Source of the DNA: Bradyrhizobium liaoningense
GTDB lineage: Bacteria; Pseudomonadota; Alphaproteobacteria; Rhizobiales; Xanthobacteraceae
Length of the DNA: 64,000 bases
NCBI RefSeq assembly: GCF_018130785.1
Contig: NZ_JAFCJT010000007.1
Location: 186,001 to 250,000, forward strand
Reading direction: 5' to 3'
Each line of letters begins with the position of its first letter. Position 1 is the stretch's first letter. The translations under genes were made by a program, and so were the position numbers. A model generated the notes under the pieces. It made no database searches. It was not told where the DNA came from and saw nothing but the letters and a program-made list of their open reading frames with translations. Below are positions 1-9,145 of this stretch, one piece after another.

Positions 1-32
1 CCCCGTTGGTGACCAAGGGTTGATCTGACTAT

Positions 33-61
33 CCAAACGAACGCCAGCGGCGTTCGTTTGG
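33..61. terminator. Perfect 13-bp inverted repeat (terminator-like hairpin)
   Basis: CCAAACGAACGCC and its exact reverse complement are separated by the 3-nt loop AGC. This is a very stable hairpin just before the first gene. Neither side has a clean T-run, so it may be the terminator of a gene left of the window or a structured 5' leader element. Confidence 0.5.
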
Positions 62-112
62 GGTAGCAGACTACCTGTGGCATCGGATCTTGGATCCAAG
101 AGGGATTCGAAG

Positions 113-814
113 ATGGCGGGAGTGATTCGGAGATATCCGGGTCTCAAGGTTCTTGCAAAGGCCGCCATGCTGGTGGCCTTTGTGGGCCTGGGGACGGGGA
201 TCAGTGGCGCACAGCCGATCGTGGCGCGTACCGACCAGCAGCAAGGGGACGCTCTCCCCAGTTCGGCGACGAAGCATGTGGAGAGCATGGCTGCTGTTAC
301 GCCGGGTGCCCGGCCGGCCACATCAGATGTAAAGCCGGTTCGAAGAGCTGCCACCACGGGTCCCTACTATGTTGATTTTCGTGCCCGCACGGCAGCAACG
401 TACGGTCATGCATTCGTCTGGTACGGAAAGACGAGCGAAAAGAAGGTCGAGGTCGCTGGTCTGGCTCCGGCCGGCGACGAGCTGCCATACCTCCTGGGAC
501 ACATCATGTTTGTCCCTTCTGAGACGGGTGCGACCTACGGTGATCTTGACGAGCAATATTTGACGGCCAGCTATCGCGTCTATCTGTCTGAGGCAGACGC
601 CAAGAAGGTCTTTGCTTATATCAAGCGCCAGCAGGAGTCTTCGCCGCTCTGGAATGCTGCAACGACAAACTGTACTGCCTTTATCGGCCGCATAGCGACG
701 TTCATGGGCCTCAACGCTCCGTTTCATCTGCTAAAGCCTGAGGAATACGTCAACAAACTCAGAGAGCTGAACGGGGGGCGAAAAACGGTGCAGCTTGAAT
801 CCGGTCGAGGCTAG
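113..814 (+). CDS. Secreted hypothetical protein with a His/Cys pattern of papain-like hydrolases
   Basis: I do not recognise a named family. The ATG is preferred over an upstream in-frame GTG at 77 because GAGGG lies just before it. The N-terminus is a Sec signal (basic residues, then a hydrophobic run ending near SGAQP), so the protein should be periplasmic or exported. A low-complexity linker leads to a compact domain starting near YYVDF. Two motifs stand out: YGHAFVWYG early in the domain and NCTAFIG near the C-terminus. A His followed later by NC is the order seen in permuted NlpC/P60-like cysteine hydrolases, so a cell-wall amidase-like fold is possible. That assignment is inferred from the motif pattern only. 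The gene appears monocistronic. Confidence 0.75.
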   Translation: MAGVIRRYPGLKVLAKAAMLVAFVGLGTGISGAQPIVARTDQQQGDALPSSATKHVESMAAVTPGARPATSDVKPVRRAATTGPYYVDFRARTAATYGHAFVWYGKTSEKKVEVAGLAPAGDELPYLLGHIMFVPSETGATYGDLDEQYLTASYRVYLSEADAKKVFAYIKRQQESSPLWNAATTNCTAFIGRIATFMGLNAPFHLLKPEEYVNKLRELNGGRKTVQLESGRG

Positions 815-1514
815 AATCCTCGGATCGAGTTCATTCGGTTGTCCTTGCGTCAGGATAGGTGTGAGGTCTTCAAGAAATTCAAGCGAGCTTGTTCTTTGAG
901 GATGTGGTTCGATACGACCAGCATTCGTGTGCTGGTTCGCCTGGTTGAAGAATAGGCCGGAAGATCATGGGAACGTCCGCGGCGCTGCGCAGCCAGGCAG
1001 TTCTACCTCCGCTTGGTCATGGCTAAGCTCTTGTTGGAGACCGTTCTGAAGGTGAAGTCCTCCTTGGCGTAGTTGAGGAAGATTCGCAGAACTTGTCATC
1101 GCAGACGAAGATCACCGCCTAGGCAATGGTTCTGCGTCGAGGCCGAGCCTCGACATCAATCGACCTGTGCACGTCGCGTACACGACGGGATAATAGACGC
1201 TCTCCGCGCCGGATCGGGATCTGTACCATCAGCGCGCTTGTTGCCGCCGGTGTTGATTCGCGATCATGATCGCGGTGCAGCCGACCTTTGCGGCGGTCAC
1301 GGCGCGTAAAGCTGCGTGTTGTCAAGTCGCCAAGCGCTCTTTCAGCTTTGTGGAAATGGAAGAGCTGAGTTCACTTCGCTCCTATTTGAGCGCGGTAGAT
1401 CAGACGCTTTTTTTGAGCTAAGCCGTCTGAGCCGCCTGGAACGGCGCGGGCGGCCATTCTATTGCGGCATACTGAACGCAGTAAGCTATCGCGCCGCTGT
1501 TCGGGGGACCGCGG
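815..1514 (+). other. 700-nt stretch without a convincing gene
   Basis: Short open frames on both strands show no recognisable domain and no good ribosome-binding site. The best is a 51-codon frame at 1266-1421, which lacks a Shine-Dalgarno sequence. A small inverted repeat (ACCAGCA with TGCTGGT) lies near 918. The stretch could hold a decayed gene, but I cannot identify one. Confidence 0.5.
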
Positions 1515-1931
1515 ATGCGGGGTCATGTTGTTGTTGCCGGCCTAATCCTGTTGGTCATCGGGAAGGCCAGTGCCACGGTTGTCGATAAAGCAACCGACGC
1601 GCAAAAGTCTTGCGAACTGCTGGTTCAGAACTCGTTTCGCAATCAGGACGAAGCTCGGTCCGCCGGCGTATGTGAGGGAATGATCGAGACGGCGATGCTC
1701 TTTTCACCAAATCTGCCGGCTAACGTGCGTGCATGCCCCCCCGCGCAAGGCAGCACTTTGCAAAGTGCCAAGGTCCTTCTGCGGTATCTTGATAATAATC
1801 CGGATCGAGCGAATGAACCCGGGATCACCGTCGCCATCGAAGCATTCAGAGATTCTTGGCCCTGCCGTGGGGACGACGCTCAGTCCACCGGAACTGGATC
1901 GAAAAAGCGTGCCCCAAAAAAATCCAATTAG
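1515..1931 (+). CDS. Rap1a/Tai-family small secreted protein
   Basis: A 138-residue protein with an N-terminal signal peptide (MRGHVVVAGLILLVIGKASA). The mature part follows the Rap1a/Tai pattern: a Cys near the start (KSCELL), a central AGVCEGMIETAM helix, an ACPP turn, then a helix with YLDNNPDRAN and a final DSWPC. The four conserved cysteines would form two disulfides in the periplasm. The family includes immunity proteins of type VI secretion amidase effectors, but many members are orphan proteins of unknown role. The start is an ATG after a GGGGGA ribosome-binding site. The C-terminus is a Lys-rich tail (KKRAPKKSN). No T6SS gene is visible nearby, so an immunity function is not supported here. 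Confidence 0.8.
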   Translation: MRGHVVVAGLILLVIGKASATVVDKATDAQKSCELLVQNSFRNQDEARSAGVCEGMIETAMLFSPNLPANVRACPPAQGSTLQSAKVLLRYLDNNPDRANEPGITVAIEAFRDSWPCRGDDAQSTGTGSKKRAPKKSN

Positions 1932-2146
1932 AACGCGTATCTGCGGATACTAATGCTAGCCTTACGGTCCGCGATGTTCGCGTCCGGCTTGATTGATTCG
2001 CAATGCACTACTGCCGAGGTGCGCGAACTGAACTGCAGTGCACACCTCCACGACCAGCACTCAACGCCTTATCGACGAGCGAAGCGAACCCTTGAGCCCC
2101 GATAAACAGCGGGGCATTGTGCCATCAACGCCCGGGCTGGAACAGC

Positions 2147-3763
2147 ATGACAATCCCCTGCCGCGTCCTGATGATCTATCCGAAGTTCGTTCCGAATTCG
2201 TTTTGGAACTATGCGGAGGCCTGCGAACTCGTCGGCGCGAAGTATCCAACGGCGCCACTCGGCCTGATCACCGTCGCCGCCATGTTGCCGAAGCATTGGG
2301 ACATCCGGCTGGTCAACCGCAATACTGAGGCTTTGACTGATTCGGACCTCGATTGGGCCGATCTTGTGATGATCGGCGGCATGCTCAACCAGCAGCCGGA
2401 TGCCATCTACCTGATCGATCTCGCTCACCTGCACGGCAAGCCAGTATGTGTCGGTGGACCGGATGTCTCCTCCAGCCCGCATCTTTACGCGGACGCGGAC
2501 TTTCAGGTGATCGGCGAGGCCGAGCATGTCATCGAGCAGTTCATCGCCGCCTGGGAAAGCGGCGAACGCAAGGGCGTGTTCATCGCCGAGAAATTCAAGA
2601 TAGATGTCACGCTGAGCCCGATGCCTCGCTACGATCTGCTCAACTTCGATCACTATCTATACGTCGGCCTGCAGTATTCGCGTGGCTGCCCGTTCACCTG
2701 CGAGTTCTGCGATATCATCGAGCTGTATGGTCGCGTGCCGCGTACCAAGACCAACGATCAGATTCTCGCAGAATTGCAGGCGCTCTACGATCACGGTTAT
2801 CGCGGGCATGTCGATTTCGTCGACGACAATTTCATCGGCAACAAGAAGAACCTCCGCACCTTGCTGCCGCGGCTCAAAGCCTGGCTGGAAGACCACGACT
2901 ATCCATTCGAGTTCTCAACCGAAGCCTCGATCAACATCGCGGACGACAGCGAGTTGTTGCAGGCAATGAAGGATGCGAACTTCTTCGCGATCTTCGTCGG
3001 CATCGAGAGCCCGGATCCCGAGACGCTCGTGCAGATGAAGAAGAAGCAGAACACCAGGCGCAACATCGCCGAGTCCATTCATAAGATTTACGGCTACGGC
3101 ATGTTCGTCACCGCGGGCTTCATCGTCGGGTTCGATAGCGAAAATGCCTCGATAGGACAGGCAATGGCCGACCTCATCGAGGAGGCGAGCATTCCAGTCT
3201 CCATCGTTGGACTGCTTTATGCGCTGCCTGGGACGCAGCTAACACGGCGGTTGGCCGCGGAAGGCCGCTTGCACGAGGGCCATGACTTCATGAACATCGA
3301 GCAGGCGGGCGATCAGTGCACGCTCGGCTGTAATTTCGATACCAAGCGTCCGCTTCGTGACATCCTTGCCGATTACAAGGCCGTGCTCGGGCACGTCTAC
3401 AGTCCGGCAGCATATGCAGGACGACTGTCGCGTCTCGCAGCCATGCTCGACCGGTCCGACCGGCGCCGCGATCTCCCGGATGGCGATGTGCGAAAAAGGC
3501 TTGGCGGCATCGACAGCGTACACAAGATCATGCGGGCCCTGCCGAAGGTTCGCGAGCCGTTCTGGAAGACCTTCGTCGAAGTCGCGGAGACCAATCCGGG
3601 CGCGCTACGGTACATTGTGATGCTGATGGCGCTGTACATGCATCTCGGGCCGTTCTCGGAACGCGTGATCGGCGAGATTGACCGCCGTATTGCCGAGTTG
3701 GATGGTGCACCTCCACTGAGGGTTACGGCGACCAGTCAAGTGCTACCTCCAGCGACGGTGTAG
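2147..3763 (+). CDS. B12-binding radical SAM protein with DUF4070 C-terminus
   Basis: A 538-residue enzyme with an N-terminal cobalamin-binding Rossmann region (about residues 1-150, starting RVLMIYPKF), a radical SAM core carrying the 4Fe-4S motif C181-x3-C185-x2-C188 (RGCPFTCEFCD), and a C-terminal DUF4070-type region. Relatives act on membrane lipids or complex substrates. HpnP (hopanoid C-2 methylase) and HpnJ share this architecture, but the sequence does not tell me the substrate. The ATG at 2147 places the family's usual start directly before the B12 domain. A TTG ten codons upstream is less likely. The 3' end overlaps the end of an opposing acyltransferase relic by about 20 bp. Confidence 0.9.
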   Translation: MTIPCRVLMIYPKFVPNSFWNYAEACELVGAKYPTAPLGLITVAAMLPKHWDIRLVNRNTEALTDSDLDWADLVMIGGMLNQQPDAIYLIDLAHLHGKPVCVGGPDVSSSPHLYADADFQVIGEAEHVIEQFIAAWESGERKGVFIAEKFKIDVTLSPMPRYDLLNFDHYLYVGLQYSRGCPFTCEFCDIIELYGRVPRTKTNDQILAELQALYDHGYRGHVDFVDDNFIGNKKNLRTLLPRLKAWLEDHDYPFEFSTEASINIADDSELLQAMKDANFFAIFVGIESPDPETLVQMKKKQNTRRNIAESIHKIYGYGMFVTAGFIVGFDSENASIGQAMADLIEEASIPVSIVGLLYALPGTQLTRRLAAEGRLHEGHDFMNIEQAGDQCTLGCNFDTKRPLRDILADYKAVLGHVYSPAAYAGRLSRLAAMLDRSDRRRDLPDGDVRKRLGGIDSVHKIMRALPKVREPFWKTFVEVAETNPGALRYIVMLMALYMHLGPFSERVIGEIDRRIAELDGAPPLRVTATSQVLPPATV

Positions 3764-4190
3764 CCACAGCCACTGATCGGGATGTTCGCGGATCCAGCCC
3801 TCGATGACCGACGTGACCGCCTGCATCGTTCCCTGAATGTCGATTTGTCCCGCGGCATCGCGGACCGGCTTCACTTCTTCAGACAGTTCGCCACGAAAGC
3901 GCTGTCCGGGCAGGCGGATGATGCGCACGCCATGAATCGGGCACTCAATCTGCCGCAGCAGCCGGGCAAGCATCGGATTGGCCCTCGTCTTGCGGCCGAA
4001 GAAGGTGACCTCGACGCCGTTGGTCAGATACTGGTCGATCAGCAGTTGGCGGTCTTGGTCGGATCGAAACGGCGAGCGGTACGCAGCATTCCGATCGTCA
4101 GCGCGCCCACCGCTGCTTGGCCCATCGCTTTGGTCACGTCGCGAAATTCGGGCCTGGTGCGCATAGCAACGACAATCCTGGCCAACACTT
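3743..4190 (-). pseudogene. Decayed C-terminal part of a lauroyl (LpxL/HtrB-type) acyltransferase
   Basis: The minus strand encodes the C-terminal half of a lipid A/lysophospholipid acyltransferase: LLIDQYLTNG, VTFFGRKTRANPMLA, and the family's terminal signature HPDQWLWLHRRWR before a TAG. The segment before LLIDQ continues in another frame (RTRPEFRDVTKAMGQ...ARRFDPTKTA), so a frameshift lies near 4045-4080. A TGA interrupts that frame at about 4189. The N-terminal half with the catalytic HxxxxD motif is not visible further upstream. I read this as a nonfunctional relic. The 270 nt on to the sulfatase stop contain no identifiable gene. Confidence 0.75.
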
Positions 4191-4464
4191 TTCAGCTTTC
4201 GACGTCTTCAGCGTGCATCATCGTACCACCGATACGCGATGCGATCAAAGACGCTGACGAGTTGCGCAGGGCCCTGCGCAACGTATGGGTCTCCGGGCTC
4301 GGTGATTGACGAAGGGACACGCACGCGCCGTCGTCTGGGTCCACCATAACGATGCACTCCCGCGACAGCCTGCGCCGTATTGCGTGACGAAGCACGCGCG
4401 GCTCGCGGCTTCGTCACGCACTCTCATGGATCTCCCGGCTTGCGCGCGTGCCGGGATTGCTTCC

Positions 4465-6141
4465 CTATTGTGGCTTAATCCGCTCCAGTTCGTTGAGCCG
4501 TTTCAGCGCTGCTTGCTGACGGAGCAGTCCGTAGTTGATGCCGCTTGCGTTCAACGAACTGCCTTCCTGGTACGGGAACTGGTCGAAATCGGAGAAGAAC
4601 TCCTTGATCTTGCCTTGCACCGGCACGATCAGCCACATGTTCTGGGCAAGGAACTGGATTGCTCCGCCGCCTTCCTCGAGGCCACGCTCATAGGGGTCCA
4701 TGCGTAAATTGGCGATGAGCGACCAGGCGGTCACCTCGCGCGTTCCCGTTGCGATGTTGCCCTTTGATGATGCGAAGCTCAGCTTCCAGTCATTCCACCG
4801 GATGGCGTTGAGGTTGCCGCCCTGATCGAAATAGTAGATCGCATCGCGCGGCGGCGTGCTGGTCTCGCCCTTGAAGAACGGCATGAAGTTGTAGCCGTCG
4901 AGATGGACCTTGAAATTCTTGCCGTTGGCGCCGGCAAAGCCCGTCTTCATCTTCTCCTTGACGTCGGGGATTCCTGCCGCGGCGCACAGCGTCGGGAACC
5001 AGTCGATCAGCGAGATGATCTCGTTGTATTGCGTTCCAGGTTTCACCACGCCGGGCCAGCGCACCATCATCGGAATGCGCATGCCGCCTTCCCAAGTGGT
5101 GCCCTTTTCGCCATGGAATGGCGTCATGGCTCCGTCGGGCCAAAGCGCGATTTCGGCGCCGTTGTCTGTCGTGTAGAGAACGATCGTGTTGTCGGCGATG
5201 TTGAGGTCGTCGAGCTGCTTGAGCAACTCTCCCACCATCCCGTCGTGCTCAACCATGCCGTCGGCATGGATGCCTTTGCCGGTCTTGCCGAGTGAGTCCT
5301 TCTTCAGGTGCGTGAAAACGTGCATGCGTGTCGAATTGAACCAGACGAAGAACGGCTTGTCGGCCCGCGCTTGACGGCCGATGAAGTCCTTGGCCGCGCC
5401 CAGGAATTCTTCGTCCACCGTCGGCATGCGCGCGGTGTTGAGCGGCCCGGTGTCCTCGATCTTGCCATCCGCGGACGATTTGATGACGCCCCGAGGGCCG
5501 AACTGCTTACGGAAGTTCGGATCCTTCGGATAGAAGTAGCCTTCCGGCTCCTCCTCGGCGTTGAGGTGGTAGAGATTGCCGAAGAACTCATCGAAACCGT
5601 GCTTGGTCGGCAGATGCTCGTCACGGTCGCCGAGATGGTTCTTGCCGAACTGGCCGGTGGCATAGCCTTGCGTTTTCATGGCGTCGGCGATCGTCGGCAT
5701 CCAGTCCTGGATGCCGTGGGGATCGCCGGGCATGCCGATGGTGAGAAGACCGGTGCGGAACGGCTCCTGGCCCAGGATGAACGAGGCGCGGCCGGCGGTG
5801 CAGCTCTGCTGGCCGTATGAATCGGTGAAGATCGCGCCTTCGCGAGCGATCCGATCTATATTCGGCGTACGATAACCCATCATCCCCATGGTGTAGGCGC
5901 TGATCTGGGGAATGCCGATGTCATCGCCGAAGATGACGAGGATATTCGGCTTGCGGCCACCGGCCGCTGGTATTGTGGCAGGTGCGGCCTTCTGGGCCTG
6001 CGCGAGCGCCTGAGAGGTCAGCGTTGCGGCGGCGACGAGCGATGACGAGCCAAGAAGGACGGCCCGGCGATCCATGGATGAGTTTGTTGCGCGCGTTTTT
6101 TCGGCGGCGGCTTCATCGTGCTTCATCGTCTCTTTGGTCAT
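4465..6141 (-). CDS. Exported sulfatase (arylsulfatase family, CTAGR active site)
   Basis: A 558-residue alkaline-phosphatase-fold sulfatase. C114 in SCTAGRASF is the cysteine converted to formylglycine. The N-terminal metal site is seen in ILVIFGDDIG, and later motifs include GKNHLGD and the metal-binding TTDNGAE. The N-terminus has a twin-arginine signal (DRRAVLLGSSSLVAAATL followed by an A-rich cleavage region), so it should be periplasmic. The ATG at 6141 is chosen because AAGGAG lies 6 nt upstream. The open frame extends further without a plausible start. It lies 89 nt downstream of batD on the same strand, so it may be the last gene of the moxR operon. Substrate unknown. Confidence 0.93.
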   Translation of the reverse strand: MTKETMKHDEAAAEKTRATNSSMDRRAVLLGSSSLVAAATLTSQALAQAQKAAPATIPAAGGRKPNILVIFGDDIGIPQISAYTMGMMGYRTPNIDRIAREGAIFTDSYGQQSCTAGRASFILGQEPFRTGLLTIGMPGDPHGIQDWMPTIADAMKTQGYATGQFGKNHLGDRDEHLPTKHGFDEFFGNLYHLNAEEEPEGYFYPKDPNFRKQFGPRGVIKSSADGKIEDTGPLNTARMPTVDEEFLGAAKDFIGRQARADKPFFVWFNSTRMHVFTHLKKDSLGKTGKGIHADGMVEHDGMVGELLKQLDDLNIADNTIVLYTTDNGAEIALWPDGAMTPFHGEKGTTWEGGMRIPMMVRWPGVVKPGTQYNEIISLIDWFPTLCAAAGIPDVKEKMKTGFAGANGKNFKVHLDGYNFMPFFKGETSTPPRDAIYYFDQGGNLNAIRWNDWKLSFASSKGNIATGTREVTAWSLIANLRMDPYERGLEEGGGAIQFLAQNMWLIVPVQGKIKEFFSDFDQFPYQEGSSLNASGINYGLLRQQAALKRLNELERIKPQ

Positions 6142-6230
6142 TAGACGCTCCTTGGCCACTGGTGGGTTGGTCGTTCGATCGATCTCTTGGAGTCCGAAAT
6201 TTGTTGATGTCGGCTTCGATGTGCTCCTTC

Positions 6231-7628
6231 TCATCTCGCGGGCTTTCGGCCCGCATGGGCTGGCGCGATCGTCGCTCCGGTCGGATTCAGCTGTCGCGGC
6301 AGGGGCGACGCCTCGTGAGATCGCGCATGCTGCCGCAACCCGCGACGGGCGATGCTGACGTGACGCACGAGCCGGCGCGGCGACCAACGGTCGTGCTCAT
6401 GTGAGCGAGCGAACAATTTGTTCTCGACGGCTCCGATCTCGCGGCCGAGGTCGGTATCGCCCGCGGCCGCCTTGAACCTCTCCAGTGAATTCTTGGATGC
6501 GGCTCCGCCAACATGCGCGAGCCAGTCGAGCAGCGAAAAATACGCTGCCCGCGCATCGTGCCGGAGCGCCGCGCGGCGAAACCGGCGGAACGCAAAGGCC
6601 TCGGATTGCAGATAGGCCTGCCGGCGGCGGCGATAGGCCCGGGCGGTACGCCGAACGGCCGCGGGCGCGGCCCAGGCAAATCCCGCGATGACCGGAACAG
6701 CAAGCAGTAGGAACAACCAATGGTCCGCGACCATGTCGATGATCCCGCTCCAGGTCCAGTCCCGGCGCGTGCGGTCGATGCCCGCTCCGCCTTCGGCCGC
6801 CGGATTGACCGCGACCTTCAGCGGCACCGCATCGAGATGGATCGCCTCGACTTGATTGCTGCCGGCATTCCACCAGCCGATGTCGATCGCAGGCAATTCG
6901 TACTCGCCGGGCTGTTCCAGCATGTAGGTGGCGGCGTCGACGCGGGTGGCGGTGAGGACATCGGTTCGCCCCTCCGTCTTGTCGCTGAGCGTCGGCTGCG
7001 TCGGGTAAAGGGCGAGGCCTTTCACCGCCGCGAACCGCTGTGTCGGCAGCAGCATCGCCGGCGTACCCTCGGCGCGGATCGTGACGGTCCGCGTGACGGC
7101 ATCGCCTGCCTTGAGCTGATCCGACGATCGCTTGATCGATTGCTCGGCAACGAGATGACTGGCCGCGACGAACGGCTCCAGTCCCGACGCCGGTTCCGGC
7201 ACGAACGCTTCGAAGGACACGCCCGGCAGGGCGACGTCAACCTCGCGTGTGGCCGGCGGTTCGGCGGCATATTTGACGTGAACCTTTTGATCGGAGATGG
7301 CGTAACTGCCGGCTTCCATCGGATAGATGGCGAACTCCAGGCGCACGCCTGCGTAAGCCACGCCGTCCCGGCTATCGTTGATGTTGACGCTCTGCAGCTG
7401 CCGGGTCACGACGTTGCGTAGCTGGAAGCTCGGGACCTCGGGCGGAGCGGTCATGTAGTTCGGAGCCAGCACGGTGACATGCAGCGTCGCCTGCTGCCCG
7501 ACGACGACGCGCGGCGGATCGATGCCCACCTGCACGACCGGCGCGGGCGGGCTGTCCTGCGCCCCCACGCCCCGCGCTGGCAGCAAGGCCGCGGCGAGCA
7601 GCGCAATCGCGGTGAGCAGCGGCCTCAT
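6231..7628 (-). CDS. BatD-like membrane protein
   Basis: A 465-residue protein with a signal peptide (RPLLTAIALLAAALLPARGVGAQ), immunoglobulin-like beta domains of the BatD/'oxygen tolerance' type (about residues 30-290), one transmembrane helix near 305-325 (WLFLLLAVPVIAGFAWAA) and a cytoplasmic Arg-rich tail. BatD proteins work with VWA proteins BatA/BatB and a MoxR ATPase in the inner membrane of Bacteroides, Leptospira and many proteobacteria. Their molecular task is not settled. The ATG overlaps the stop of the previous gene as ATGA, so the two are translationally coupled. Confidence 0.85.
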   Translation of the reverse strand: MRPLLTAIALLAAALLPARGVGAQDSPPAPVVQVGIDPPRVVVGQQATLHVTVLAPNYMTAPPEVPSFQLRNVVTRQLQSVNINDSRDGVAYAGVRLEFAIYPMEAGSYAISDQKVHVKYAAEPPATREVDVALPGVSFEAFVPEPASGLEPFVAASHLVAEQSIKRSSDQLKAGDAVTRTVTIRAEGTPAMLLPTQRFAAVKGLALYPTQPTLSDKTEGRTDVLTATRVDAATYMLEQPGEYELPAIDIGWWNAGSNQVEAIHLDAVPLKVAVNPAAEGGAGIDRTRRDWTWSGIIDMVADHWLFLLLAVPVIAGFAWAAPAAVRRTARAYRRRRQAYLQSEAFAFRRFRRAALRHDARAAYFSLLDWLAHVGGAASKNSLERFKAAAGDTDLGREIGAVENKLFARSHEHDRWSPRRLVRHVSIARRGLRQHARSHEASPLPRQLNPTGATIAPAHAGRKPAR

Positions 7629-9145
7629 TGCTTCGCTCCTGCCGACGGCGCGGCGGCCTGAATCGCGAATTTCAGCTTGAGAAAGTCGGCAGGGGTGGTC
7701 TGCACCTGCCGCATCCAGGCTTCCGCAGCCCCGGCGGTGGTGATGTCCTGCGGCGAGACCTTGATGGTCTTGCCGCCCTTCTGCTTGGGATCGACCTTCA
7801 TCTCGTCAGGCTTCAGGTCGGGCGGCGGGGCGTCGCTCTGTTCCTGCTTGCGGCGCTTCGCCTCTCGTGCGTCGAGCGCGGCCTGCACGATCGCGCGGTT
7901 GGTCCTGGCCGCGACGTTGCCGGGCTCGGCCTTCAGCACCTCGTCATAGAGGCCGATCGCCTTCTCGAAGGCGTGGTTCTGAGCCTGGGCGTTGCCGAGC
8001 GCGAACTTGCCTTCGATCGTATCGACACGTGAAAACGCTTCGGCAGCGGCGATGAAGTCGTAGGCGCGATAGGCCGCGATGCCGCGCCACATCGGATCGG
8101 CGAACAGCGTTGCGGCACTCTTGTAGTCGCCGCGATCGAAAGCCAGCCGTCCTTGCTGGTCCGGTGTCAGCCACAGATTTGCAAAGCGGGACGTATCCTC
8201 CGCTCTCGCCTGTCCTGCCTGCAGCGCAAGAACGAGGGCGATTGCCCACGCCACCGTCATGCCGCGCCGGAACCAGAGCAGGCTGAGCAGTGCCATCGGC
8301 GGCAGCAGCCAGAAACCCTCGTCCTGCCATCGTGTCCCGAACGCATCGCTCTCGGCTGCCTGGAACCGGCTCTCGATCCGCCGCTCCAGCCGCACGATGT
8401 CCGATCCGTCGATGCTGACCTCGACGGTGTCAGCACCGAGCGACGTGGCGGATGTCTGCGGGCTCACGGCGAGCATCACCAGATTATTCCGCCCGGCGGC
8501 CTTCCGGAGCGCCGCGGGATCGGCGGAGCCAAGATCGTCAGCGACCAGCAGGATGGTGCCTGCAACCGGCTCGGTCGCCAGCGACGCTGTCGCGAGCGCG
8601 ATCGCAGCGGCGACGTTGTTGCCGTCCGCCGGCATCAATCCCGGCGCGAGCGCCGTCAGGAAGGGCTCGATCACGGCGCGGTCGTCGGTGAGCGGCATGA
8701 CGAGATGGGCGGTGCCGGCATAGGCGATCAGTCCGGTGCGGGCGCCGGCGCGGGCCGCGAGGAGATCGCCGATCTTCTGCTTGGCGCGCTCGAGCCGAGA
8801 CGGAGCGACATCGGTCCCGCTCATCGACGCGCCGACCGCCAGGACGATCATCAGCGGCGCCTTGTCTTCGACGAAGGGCGGCAATTCGCGCCGCCATGTG
8901 GGCCCCGACATGCCGACGATGCCGAGCATCAGGCCGGTCGCGACGAGATAGAGCGGGTTGACGCTACGCCCCCGCCCGGGCTGCACGATCAGATGATCCA
9001 GCAGGTGCGGGGCAATCACGGCGCCCCATTGTGCCCGCACATTCTGTCGCCAGAGCAGCAAGGCGAAGATCGCGACGACAGGGACCAGTCCGAGCAGCCA
9101 CCACGGGCGCAGCAGGTGGAAGGGGATGGCGGCGGCATCATGCAT
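7625..9145 (-). CDS. BatB/BatC-type fusion: VWA domain plus TPR region
   Basis: A 506-residue protein. Transmembrane helices lie near 15-30 and 65-80. A von Willebrand A domain (about 90-270) is followed by a third membrane segment, then TPR-like repeats (about 320-425, with FDRGDYKSAATLF and FALGNAQAQNHAFEKAIGLYDEVLK) and a charged tail. In other genomes the VWA part (BatB) and TPR part (BatC) are often separate genes. The MIDAS motif is degraded: the strand reads VLAVGASMSGTD, with Gly where the metal-binding Asp of DxSxS should be, so this VWA domain probably does not bind metal in the usual way. Start at 9145, overlapping the batA stop by 8 nt (ATGCATGA). Confidence 0.85.
   Translation of the reverse strand: MHDAAAIPFHLLRPWWLLGLVPVVAIFALLLWRQNVRAQWGAVIAPHLLDHLIVQPGRGRSVNPLYLVATGLMLGIVGMSGPTWRRELPPFVEDKAPLMIVLAVGASMSGTDVAPSRLERAKQKIGDLLAARAGARTGLIAYAGTAHLVMPLTDDRAVIEPFLTALAPGLMPADGNNVAAAIALATASLATEPVAGTILLVADDLGSADPAALRKAAGRNNLVMLAVSPQTSATSLGADTVEVSIDGSDIVRLERRIESRFQAAESDAFGTRWQDEGFWLLPPMALLSLLWFRRGMTVAWAIALVLALQAGQARAEDTSRFANLWLTPDQQGRLAFDRGDYKSAATLFADPMWRGIAAYRAYDFIAAAEAFSRVDTIEGKFALGNAQAQNHAFEKAIGLYDEVLKAEPGNVAARTNRAIVQAALDAREAKRRKQEQSDAPPPDLKPDEMKVDPKQKGGKTIKVSPQDITTAGAAEAWMRQVQTTPADFLKLKFAIQAAAPSAGAKQ

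Noticed and set aside
1266..1421. 51-codon frame in the first long gap
   Set aside because: No ribosome-binding site, no recognisable feature; kept only as a note in the gap entry.
815..1514. Possible insertion-sequence remnant
   Set aside because: I found no terminal inverted repeats, target duplications or transposase motifs.
3782..4309. 175-codon plus-strand frame after the radical SAM gene
   Set aside because: It is antisense to the acyltransferase relic, whose C-terminal signature explains the reading.
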